Shown: positions 57,547 to 64,000 of the stretch, one piece after another
How positions within the stretch are numbered: the stretch's first letter is position 1
Layout: each line of letters opens with the position of its first letter
Source: Microbulbifer variabilis
GTDB taxonomy: Bacteria; Pseudomonadota; Gammaproteobacteria; Pseudomonadales; Cellvibrionaceae
Assembly (NCBI RefSeq): GCF_023716485.1
Contig: NZ_CP092418.1
Location: forward strand, 4,434,501-4,498,500
DNA length: 64,000 nucleotides
Direction: 5' to 3'
Position numbers and translations under genes: made by a program
The notes under the pieces: generated by a model
Databases searched by the model: none
What the model was told of the DNA's origin: nothing
Seen by the model: only the letters and a program-made list of their open reading frames with translations

Positions 57547-58143
57547 ATGAGCCGCAAAAGCCATACTGTTCTATTAGTCCCCGGGATTTTTGACCGGGGT
57601 ACTTCTCTGTTAAAAATGCAACGTATACTTTCTGAAGCAGGCTATAACACACATTACATTCACTTGCGTTACAACTCAGGTTGGCACGGTATGGAGCATT
57701 TATCCGCTCAATTAATGGCAAAGATGGAGAATATACTTAAGGGAGAGGAGACTTGTACGTTGATAGGGTTTAGCATGGGGGGAATTGTCGCGCGCTATTA
57801 CCTACAAGCCATGAGCGGTATTGATAAGGTGCATAAATTTATCTCTATTGCCTCTCCACACCATGGTAGCTATTGGGCAAATTTTCTGCCATATAAAGGA
57901 GGGAAACAGCTACGCGTGGGTAGTGACTTCTTAAAATCTTTAAACAAGTCAATACACCTCTTGGAACAAACCCAACCTGTCTCAATTTGGACTAAATACG
58001 ACATCACCATAATGCCACACAGCAGTGCCCAGCTGGGAATTGGTGTATCTTATGAGGTTCCGGTTATCTTACATAGATTAATGCCAATGAGTACTAAAGT
58101 TATTTCATTGATGAAAAATGAAGTCATAACAGGTATGGAGTAA
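57547..58143 (+). CDS. alpha/beta lipase-like hydrolase
   Basis: 198 residues. Lid-less lipase-class pattern with VLLVPGIFDRG, nucleophile Ser76 (GFSMGG), candidate Asp152 (KYDITIMP) and His176 (LHRLMP). Similar to small triacylglycerol-lipase/PGAP1-type proteins. No signal peptide, so activity may be cytosolic. Confidence 0.8.
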   Translation: MSRKSHTVLLVPGIFDRGTSLLKMQRILSEAGYNTHYIHLRYNSGWHGMEHLSAQLMAKMENILKGEETCTLIGFSMGGIVARYYLQAMSGIDKVHKFISIASPHHGSYWANFLPYKGGKQLRVGSDFLKSLNKSIHLLEQTQPVSIWTKYDITIMPHSSAQLGIGVSYEVPVILHRLMPMSTKVISLMKNEVITGME

Positions 58144-58219
58144 ATATATTTTATGAATAGCCTCATTAAGAAATTCTAAATGCTTAATATGCCTAGCCTA
58201 CTTTCACAGGCAATTAACT

Positions 58220-58675
58220 ATGAGTAATTCAGATAAAGAGACCGCCAAGCCAGAAAGTGCCATCCAGAATTATTACCGTAAATTCGAAAGCTTTATTGCT
58301 CTACTTCTCACCTTTATCATTATTGTAATTGTTATTATCGCCATTAGTCGTCTTGCCTATTCTGTATACTCCATGCTATTGATCGGCATGAAAGATCCTC
58401 TTGATCACAAAGTATTCCAGACTATTTTCGGTGAGATTATTACCTTACTGATTGCACTGGAGTTCAGCCACACTCTGCAATATGTGGTAACCAAGCAGCA
58501 GAGTATTATTCAAACTACCGTTGTAGTCTTAATTGCTATACTGGCGCTTGCGCGTAAGTTTATAATTCTGGATCTGGATAAAGTCAGTGCGGGAGAATTA
58601 ATCGGGCTGGCAGCTGCAACTCTAGCACTAGGATTAACCTACCTAATACTGAGAAACAAAAGAAGTAATTACTAA
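58220..58675 (+). CDS. PsiE-family phosphate-starvation-inducible membrane protein
   Basis: 151 residues with about four membrane helices, including the conserved LLIALEFSHTLQYVV tract of PsiE. Roles are unknown; E. coli psiE is Pho-regulated. Shares a bidirectional terminator with terC. Confidence 0.8.
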   Translation: MSNSDKETAKPESAIQNYYRKFESFIALLLTFIIIVIVIIAISRLAYSVYSMLLIGMKDPLDHKVFQTIFGEIITLLIALEFSHTLQYVVTKQQSIIQTTVVVLIAILALARKFIILDLDKVSAGELIGLAAATLALGLTYLILRNKRSNY

Positions 58676-58700
58676 TTTTTACAGTATATTAGTCACTTTA

Positions 58701-58736
58701 AATTGGGCGAAGTGCTGATTCACCATTCGCCCAATT
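58701..58736. terminator. bidirectional terminator between psiE-like and terC-like genes
   Basis: 11-bp perfect stem AATTGGGCGAA/TTCGCCCAATT with a 14-base loop between convergent ends, with A-rich and T-rich flanks. Confidence 0.75.
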
Positions 58737-58753
58737 AAGACTGGATTTATATA

Positions 58754-59515
58754 CTAGTTATCACTCTCACGTAATGCATGATGTAACCGCACCGGCTTTG
58801 TTTTGCGCTCTTTCTTACTACGTAGGCGCAAATTAAGCATCTCCACTGCCATCGAGAATGCCATGGCAAAATAGATATACCCCTTGGGTACATGCACATC
58901 AAAACCTTCTACCACCAGGGTAAGTCCAACCATAATCAAAAACGCCAGCGCGAGAATTTTAACCGTGGGATGACGATCGACGAAGTCACCTATTGGTTTG
59001 GCTGCTATCAGCATAACCATTACCGCAAGAACAATAGCGACAGCCATAATGGAGATTTCATCCACCAGACCTACGGCAGTAATCACAGAATCGAGTGAAA
59101 ATACGATGTCGAGAATGGCAATTTGCAGAAGCACCATGCCAAAGCCGGCGGTCCCCAGTGAGGCCGAATCAGTCTCAGCACCCTCCAAGCTGTTGTGTAT
59201 TTCATGTGTGGCTTTAGCGATCAGGAACAAGCCGCCTCCCACTAAAATGATATCGCGACCAGATATCTCCATTGAAAAAATACTAAACAGCGGCTCTACC
59301 AGCCCCATAATCCAGACGATGGAAAACAATAATGCTAAGCGCATTACCATAGCAAGGGTCAGGCCAATAAAACGAGCCGGTTCGCGCTGATGGGGCGGAA
59401 GGCGCCCAACGAGAATAGAAATAAAAATAATATTATCGATACCCAGAACTATTTCCAGCGCTGCCAATGTAGCCAGAGCAACCCAAGCTTCTGGGCTGGC
59501 TATCCACTCGAACAT
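58754..59515 (-). CDS. TerC-family integral membrane protein
   Basis: 253 residues, seven or so helices. Signatures of the TerC/Alx metal-transport superfamily are present: EIVLGIDNIIF and the later DIVFSLDSVITAVG, with the acidic residues that coordinate metals. Alx-type members export Mn; here the substrate is inferred from the family. No Mn riboswitch was recognised upstream. Confidence 0.88.
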   Translation of the reverse strand: MFEWIASPEAWVALATLAALEIVLGIDNIIFISILVGRLPPHQREPARFIGLTLAMVMRLALLFSIVWIMGLVEPLFSIFSMEISGRDIILVGGGLFLIAKATHEIHNSLEGAETDSASLGTAGFGMVLLQIAILDIVFSLDSVITAVGLVDEISIMAVAIVLAVMVMLIAAKPIGDFVDRHPTVKILALAFLIMVGLTLVVEGFDVHVPKGYIYFAMAFSMAVEMLNLRLRSKKERKTKPVRLHHALRESDN

Positions 59516-59678
59516 AAAAATTCCTTATCTATTAATTATTCTGAAATGTTCTTCCCGTAACTAGGGGAGGCCAATATGGCACAGTCAGCGCCAAACTTTA
59601 TCTTTTGTAGTCACCTGACTTCTCTACTAACTCAGAGTTCAGAAGAGAGTGTCAGGGAGTAGGCCATATTAAGCTACT

Positions 59679-60065
59679 CTATTCGTCTTGACGCAACCAA
59701 ATCATGGCCTTATCTTCAGAATCAAATACTTTATACTCACCGCTGATAAACCAGCTCCCCACTTTACTAGCTATTTTCATCCAGCGCTTATCAGAGATTA
59801 CCGCAATCCGATTAAACTCACGGCCATGAGATAACCCTAATTTTAAATCGTCCCAAGCAGCGCGCGGCTCCCAACCCTGTAACTCCTTGGCATCCATTAG
59901 ACAATCAATCTTGGGGTTTTCTACACCGGCAATAGCGGAGTTGAGCATGGGTACCATGGTCTGGTAATCCTCATGCGTCAGTTTTCCGCGAGCTCGCAGA
60001 GTCAAAAAGAAGTGATTGCCTTGTTGCTCCAAACCGATAGAAACACCGTGAGGTTGATCGCTCAT
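59679..60065 (-). CDS. SpoIIAA-like / STAS-fold protein
   Basis: 128 residues. The tract MVPMLNSAIAGVENPKIDCLMDA and the following helix-strand units match the SpoIIAA-like (PF11964-type) family that binds small lipids or nucleotides. Cytosolic. Role unknown. Small gene of the type often found beside stress regulators. Confidence 0.78.
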   Translation of the reverse strand: MSDQPHGVSIGLEQQGNHFFLTLRARGKLTHEDYQTMVPMLNSAIAGVENPKIDCLMDAKELQGWEPRAAWDDLKLGLSHGREFNRIAVISDKRWMKIASKVGSWFISGEYKVFDSEDKAMIWLRQDE

Positions 60066-60229
60066 AGGTCACCCTTAACTGACGTTTTCTACACAGGATA
60101 AGTTAGCTTTCAATACACACTCTAAATAAACACTTAGAAGTCGTTGCGCCAAAAATTAATGCTTTATTTTTATCAGGCTAAGAACATTACTTCTGCTTGA
60201 AGGAATACAATTTGGACACATGAAAATAG

Positions 60230-60544
60230 CTATTCTTCACAGGCTACCGGCCGTGATTTTCCGCATTGCCAACAATAGTCAAAGGCCGCCCCGTTCTCTT
60301 CACCACAGCTGGGGCAGGTCCAGCCTCTCTGTTCAGCTTCGGCATCCTGTAATAGCTGACAGGCCCGCTCATAATCTCGGTCTCGCTCCAACCAAAGTTC
60401 CGCCCAAGCTTGGTTCGGGGCCAGCTCTCCAGATGCACCCTGGGCAAATTCATTTTTCAGTTTGACCGCTATACCGGCAACTTCCAGGCGACTTTTAACC
60501 AGCTCCACCAAGAGGCGGTTTTCATGGGTATAAATGAGTTTCAT
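60230..60544 (-). CDS. DUF2007-like signal-transducing protein with zinc ribbon
   Basis: 104 residues: N-terminal DUF2007-type domain (KLIYTHENRLLVELVKSRLE) and a C-terminal Cys4 ribbon (CPSCGEENGAAFDYCWQCG). Likely metal-binding adaptor. Function unknown. Confidence 0.82.
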   Translation of the reverse strand: MKLIYTHENRLLVELVKSRLEVAGIAVKLKNEFAQGASGELAPNQAWAELWLERDRDYERACQLLQDAEAEQRGWTCPSCGEENGAAFDYCWQCGKSRPVACEE

Positions 60545-60613
60545 GAGGTAAGAGGCCCTGTTCCAGAACCCCCAGAATACTCACAACCAGTAGATGAACC
60601 CGATAGATCAGCT

Positions 60614-61012
60614 CTATTCCTCTGTTGCAGCTGTGCAATCTACATGTCGACAATATTCTTCATGGGGTACCGTGATGATTTCCAGAACACTTTCTACGGT
60701 ATTCAGTGCTGCCCGGCTATTAATAAGTACCCGCCCGGAACGACTGGCAATATATTCCAACACAGCCCTCCCCCTAGTACTTTTGTAAACCGCCAAAAGT
60801 TGCCCCTTTTCCACCGCATCGCCATGCCGGACAAATACTTCCATCCAATTGCCAATCAAACTGTGGACCTGTGTGGTGCGCATTGCCTGGGCATATATTC
60901 GCTCCACACTGACTAGCCCCGCAATCTCTCCAAACCTGGGGGCCTCCGCTGCCCGTAGAGGTGTTATTCCGCTGACAGCCAGGATAACGACAAACAGGCA
61001 GATTTTTCTCAA
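60614..61012 (-). CDS. exported single lipoyl/HlyD-like barrel protein
   Basis: 132-residue exported protein. The middle segment (WMEVFVRHGDAVEKGQLLAVY) is the lipoyl/barrel-sandwich half of an efflux adaptor, yet the coiled coil and membrane-proximal domains are absent. The TTG at 61012 follows GAGGAG and opens a signal peptide (KICLFVVILAVSG). It could be a stand-alone CusB-like or a reduced adaptor remnant. No partner efflux gene is nearby. Confidence 0.6.
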   Translation of the reverse strand: MRKICLFVVILAVSGITPLRAAEAPRFGEIAGLVSVERIYAQAMRTTQVHSLIGNWMEVFVRHGDAVEKGQLLAVYKSTRGRAVLEYIASRSGRVLINSRAALNTVESVLEIITVPHEEYCRHVDCTAATEE

Positions 61013-61189
61013 GCCAATTCTCCTCAAGCTGGTTTTTCCACAGACTCCAGCCCAGTTTATGGGCCATGTCGCCGAAGGCATTTTTAAAAGGCGATAACTT
61101 AGGTATAGCTGACTAAATAATTCACGCCAGATTGAATAGCTAGGTGACAGGAAAATAAAAGGGGTGATAAATAAACTAGCGAGGCAAAG

Positions 61190-61214
61190 AAAGGGCCACT
61201 ATTCGTGGCCCTTT
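61190..61214 (-). terminator. terminator of the aldehyde dehydrogenase gene
   Basis: 10-bp stem AAAGGGCCAC/GTGGCCCTTT with a five-base loop, 38 bases after the dehydrogenase stop on the minus strand. Confidence 0.65.
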
Positions 61215-61251
61215 TGTAAATTTATGCTACTAAGATGCAGGAAGAGTGAAT

Positions 61252-62760
61252 CTAGCTGAGATCTATCCAGGTGGATTTTAATTCACAGTACTTATCCAAG
61301 GCGTGCAGGGACTTATCCCGGCCGTTACCCGACTGTTTAAAGCCACCAAATGGGACAGTGATATCTCCGCCAAAGTAGTTATTGACCCACACAGAGCCCG
61401 CATAGATATCGCGGGCCATCCGATGGGCGCGGCCCAAGTTGTTGGTCCAGATACCTGCCGCCAGCCCGTAGATGGAATCATTGGCTATGGCGAGCGCCTC
61501 CTCCTCTGTTTCAAATTCGATCACCGACAGTACCGGGCCGAAAATCTCTTCGCGGGCGATGGTCATTTCGCCAGTCACATTGCGAAATACGGTCGGCTCA
61601 TAATAGTAGCCACCGGCCACCTCATCCACCGGCTGACCACCACATACCAGCTGCGCGCCCTGCTCCAGGCCCTTGGCCACGTAGAATTCAACCGTATCGA
61701 ACTGACTGCGATCGATCAGCGCACCCATTGCGGTATTGGGATCTTGTGGGTGGCCGGGCTTAAAGCGCTCGGCAGCCTTGCTTACCTTTTGAATAAACTC
61801 ATCAGCGATGCTCTTTTCTACCAGCAGGCGTGAACCCGCAGTACAAGTTTCCCCCTGGTTATAGAAAATGGCCAGTGCTGCTGCATCGGCGGCCTTATCC
61901 AAGTCGGCATCAGCAAAGACAATATTCGGGCTCTTTCCACCCAACTCCAGGAAAGTGCGCTTCAAGTTTGACTGACCGGAATACTCGGTGAGGGTCTTGC
62001 CTACTTCGGTGGAACCGGTGAAGGTGAGGCAGTCGATATCCATATGCAGGCCCAGCGCCTTACCCAAGCTACTACCTGGTCCCGGCAATACATTCAGTAC
62101 GCCATCGGGCAGACCTGCTTTCTTGGCCAAACCAGCCAATTTAATCGCTGTCAGCGGGGTATTGGAGGCCGGCTTTAGAATCACACTATTGCCAGTGGCC
62201 AACGCCGGCCCCAACTTCCAAGCGGTGGTGGACAATGGGAAATTCCAGGGCACGATTGCCGCCACCACCCCCAGCGGCATGCGGGTTACCAGACCAAGCT
62301 CACCCGGGCCTGTAGGAGCAACTTCATCGTAGATCTTGTCGATGGCCTCACCACTCCAACGAATAGTGGTGGCTGCCCCGGGAACATCCACGGCCATGGT
62401 ATCGCCAATGGGCTTACCCGCATCCAGGCTCTCCAACAGGGCAATTTCCACTAAGTGTTCTTCGATCAGTTCGGCAAATCGCACCAGGATTTTTTTGCGC
62501 TGCATCGGCGGCATTTTCGACCAGACACCGGACTCAAAAGTCTCGCGTGCCACATTGACTGCCAAATCGGCATCCTGTGGACCGCAGCTGGCGATCTGCG
62601 CCAATTCTTCACCATTGGCGGGGTTATAGGTGGCACGAGTTTCCCCAGATAGAGCATCTACATACTCGCCATTGATAAAGGCTCGGCCTTCAATCTTGAG
62701 TGAGGCCGCCAGAGCCTGCCACTCCTGCAGGTTTTGCGGGATATTATTTTCTTCTTTCAT
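61252..62760 (-). CDS. aldehyde dehydrogenase, PuuC-like
   Basis: 502 residues. Catalytic Cys306 (NQGETCTAGSR) and Glu272 (LELGGKSPN) are present, with TFTGSTEVGKTL. Similar to gamma-glutamyl-aminobutyraldehyde/betaine-aldehyde dehydrogenases (PuuC). It could oxidise putrescine-derived aldehydes, complementing the aminotransferases. Substrate assignment is tentative. Confidence 0.88.
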   Translation of the reverse strand: MKEENNIPQNLQEWQALAASLKIEGRAFINGEYVDALSGETRATYNPANGEELAQIASCGPQDADLAVNVARETFESGVWSKMPPMQRKKILVRFAELIEEHLVEIALLESLDAGKPIGDTMAVDVPGAATTIRWSGEAIDKIYDEVAPTGPGELGLVTRMPLGVVAAIVPWNFPLSTTAWKLGPALATGNSVILKPASNTPLTAIKLAGLAKKAGLPDGVLNVLPGPGSSLGKALGLHMDIDCLTFTGSTEVGKTLTEYSGQSNLKRTFLELGGKSPNIVFADADLDKAADAAALAIFYNQGETCTAGSRLLVEKSIADEFIQKVSKAAERFKPGHPQDPNTAMGALIDRSQFDTVEFYVAKGLEQGAQLVCGGQPVDEVAGGYYYEPTVFRNVTGEMTIAREEIFGPVLSVIEFETEEEALAIANDSIYGLAAGIWTNNLGRAHRMARDIYAGSVWVNNYFGGDITVPFGGFKQSGNGRDKSLHALDKYCELKSTWIDLS

Positions 62761-62868
62761 GGCACACCTCGTCTGAGACTATTAGTTTTTTCAGGTTATA
62801 TCGAAAATGTGATCACAAATCAAAGGGGTTGCTGGCATCCGGCTTATTGTGGCTTGGCAAGTACATTA

Positions 62869-62892
62869 AGGGGCCCCAAGAGGCAGGCCCCT
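62869..62892 (-). terminator. hairpin after the FAH-family gene
   Basis: 7-bp stem AGGGGCC/GGCCCCT with a ten-base loop, about 9 bases after the minus-strand stop at 62901. Moderate strength. Confidence 0.45.
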
Positions 62893-62900
62893 AAGTAGAA

Positions 62901-63563
62901 TTACACGACCTCAGTCTCCACCTGTAACCAATCATCCTGTAACTGCATCATCAGCTTGTCGCCGTGATGCAGCTCACCGACGCCCGCTGGGGTGCCAGTC
63001 AATACCACGTCGCCGGGTTCAAGAGTAAAGTAACTGCTGATATAGGCCACCAAATCGAGTATTGGGGTGAGCATATGCTCAGTTTTACCACACTGGCGTT
63101 GCTCGCCGTTTAGCCACAGCGAATAACTAAGCTTGTCCCAATCCGGCAACCAGTCCAATTTGACGAAAGAAGAAAGGGGGCAGGAATTATCAAAGCCCTT
63201 GGCCTTTTCCCAGGGGTGCCCGGCTTGCTTAAGTTGTGACTGTAAATCACGCAAAGTGAGATCCAGCGAGAGACCCAGCCCAGCAATTGCCGGGGGAACT
63301 TCTGTCGCATTGGCATCGGTCAATTTCTTATCGATCAGCAGTGCCAACTCACCCTCGAAGTGACAGCTGCCACGTCCCGTGGGCAGGTGAATAGGTTTGG
63401 CCATGTCTACTGCCGCAGTAGCCGGTTTGATAAACAGCAACGGCTCCTCAGGTACCGGATTATTCAACTCGGCGGCGTGGTCGGCATAGTTTCGCCCCAC
63501 ACAGATAATCTTGCCTAGCTTGTAAGGAACTTCACTGCCACAGGTAAATTGGTGTTGGTACAT
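62901..63563 (-). CDS. fumarylacetoacetate hydrolase family protein (acylpyruvase-like)
   Basis: 220 residues. Divalent-metal site and family motifs: KIICVGRNYADHAAE, FEGELALLID, and LTGTPAGVGEL near the end. The short length fits the YcgM/FAHD1-type acylpyruvase or oxaloacetate decarboxylase rather than true FAH. Divergent from serA. Confidence 0.85.
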   Translation of the reverse strand: MYQHQFTCGSEVPYKLGKIICVGRNYADHAAELNNPVPEEPLLFIKPATAAVDMAKPIHLPTGRGSCHFEGELALLIDKKLTDANATEVPPAIAGLGLSLDLTLRDLQSQLKQAGHPWEKAKGFDNSCPLSSFVKLDWLPDWDKLSYSLWLNGEQRQCGKTEHMLTPILDLVAYISSYFTLEPGDVVLTGTPAGVGELHHGDKLMMQLQDDWLQVETEVV

Positions 63564-63713
63564 AAATAAATAAGATAGTTAGGATAGGAATTTCGAATAA
63601 AGCGATATAACCAGCATGTGCTATGATCGCGCCTTCGCCTGACTTCGGCACCTCTTAGAAGTGGCAAAGCACTTTTTACATCGCGTTACCCGCACTCAGT
63701 GAAGAGATAGTTT

Positions 63714-64000
63714 ATGGCTCCGCACAATTCCGATCAAAGAAAGTCCCTGCAAAAAGACAAGATTCGCATCCTGCTGCTGGAAGGTGTACACCAGTCGGCT
63801 ATTGATCTGTTGGCCTCCCGTGGCTACACCAACGTAGAGTTTCTAAAAACTTCCCTGCCCGAAGATCGGTTGATCGAGAAGATCACGGATGCCCATTTTA
63901 TCGGTATTCGCTCCCGCACCCAGCTGACCCGCAAGGTGCTAGAAAATGCCCCGAAACTGGTTGCCGTTGGCTGTTTCTGTATCGGAACCAACCAAGTGGA
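63714..64000 (+). CDS. serA: D-3-phosphoglycerate dehydrogenase, 3'-truncated by window edge
   Basis: First 95 codons of SerA, the first enzyme of serine synthesis. The stretch KIRILLLEGVHQSAIDLLASRG and ...KLVAVGCFCIGTNQV closely follow E. coli SerA. Start ATG follows GAAGAG. The active-site and regulatory domains are outside the window. Confidence 0.92.
   Translation, partial: MAPHNSDQRKSLQKDKIRILLLEGVHQSAIDLLASRGYTNVEFLKTSLPEDRLIEKITDAHFIGIRSRTQLTRKVLENAPKLVAVGCFCIGTNQV

Noticed and set aside
59516..59678. Mn-sensing yybP-ykoY riboswitch before terC-like gene
   Set aside because: Conserved aptamer sequences not found upstream of its start.

Overview
The window looks like a chromosomal segment of a marine or soil gammaproteobacterium. 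The N-terminus of D-3-phosphoglycerate dehydrogenase at the right edge, the FadI/FadJ-style beta-oxidation pair, the many exported peptidases and the HdeD, YccF, PsiE and TerC families all fit that class. A Microbulbifer/Cellvibrionales-type organism is my inference from overall gene style and is not proven by any single gene. No rRNA, tRNA, CRISPR array or complete insertion sequence was found.

Layout. 1-8.9 kb holds the 3' part of an AraC-type regulator, a YidB-like/OmpA-like envelope protein on the minus strand, and a fatty-acid catabolism group (thiolase, hydratase/3-hydroxyacyl-CoA dehydrogenase fusion, acyl-CoA dehydrogenase, CaiB/BaiF CoA-transferase family racemase). 9.3-11.5 kb holds an iron-sulfur photolyase and a VOC protein. 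12.4-15.2 kb is a compact purine-salvage operon: Tsx-like outer-membrane channel, NCS2 permease and hypoxanthine phosphoribosyltransferase. 15.5-30.9 kb holds a class III aminotransferase, two M1 aminopeptidase lipoproteins, a GNAT/Kelch/RidA-like group, a two-sensor-domain lytic transglycosylase, a gluzincin-type secreted peptidase and an S15-like hydrolase. 31-31.6 kb is an HdeD-like membrane protein.

31.8-47.4 kb is the accessory heart of the window: a polymorphic-toxin (RHS) island. Its main gene would encode about 3,540 residues (Sec signal, fibronectin-III repeats, SpvB, VCBS/FG-GAP, YD repeats, variable tip). The gene is split near its 5' end by a 7-bp tandem repeat, TTGCTCC on the + strand, present as three full copies plus five bases. 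Adding one copy or removing two restores one continuous frame, so this is a candidate phase-variation switch, currently out of frame. Downstream lie an overlapping candidate immunity gene, a decapitated lipase-like tip with its own lipoprotein partner, an orphan lipoprotein, a decayed second rhs tip, and two damaged copies of one XRE-regulator module, each with the same terminator.

48.5-52.6 kb is a catabolic unit (omega-amino-acid aminotransferase plus succinate-semialdehyde-type dehydrogenase) divergent from a LysR regulator, with an inverted repeat between them. 52.7-61.1 kb is a series of small, mostly single genes (PH-domain, NTF2-like, YccF, DUF5694, DUF5996, lipase, PsiE, TerC, SpoIIAA-like, DUF2007, a lone lipoyl-like domain). 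61.2-64 kb holds a PuuC-like aldehyde dehydrogenase, a fumarylacetoacetate hydrolase family enzyme and the start of serA.
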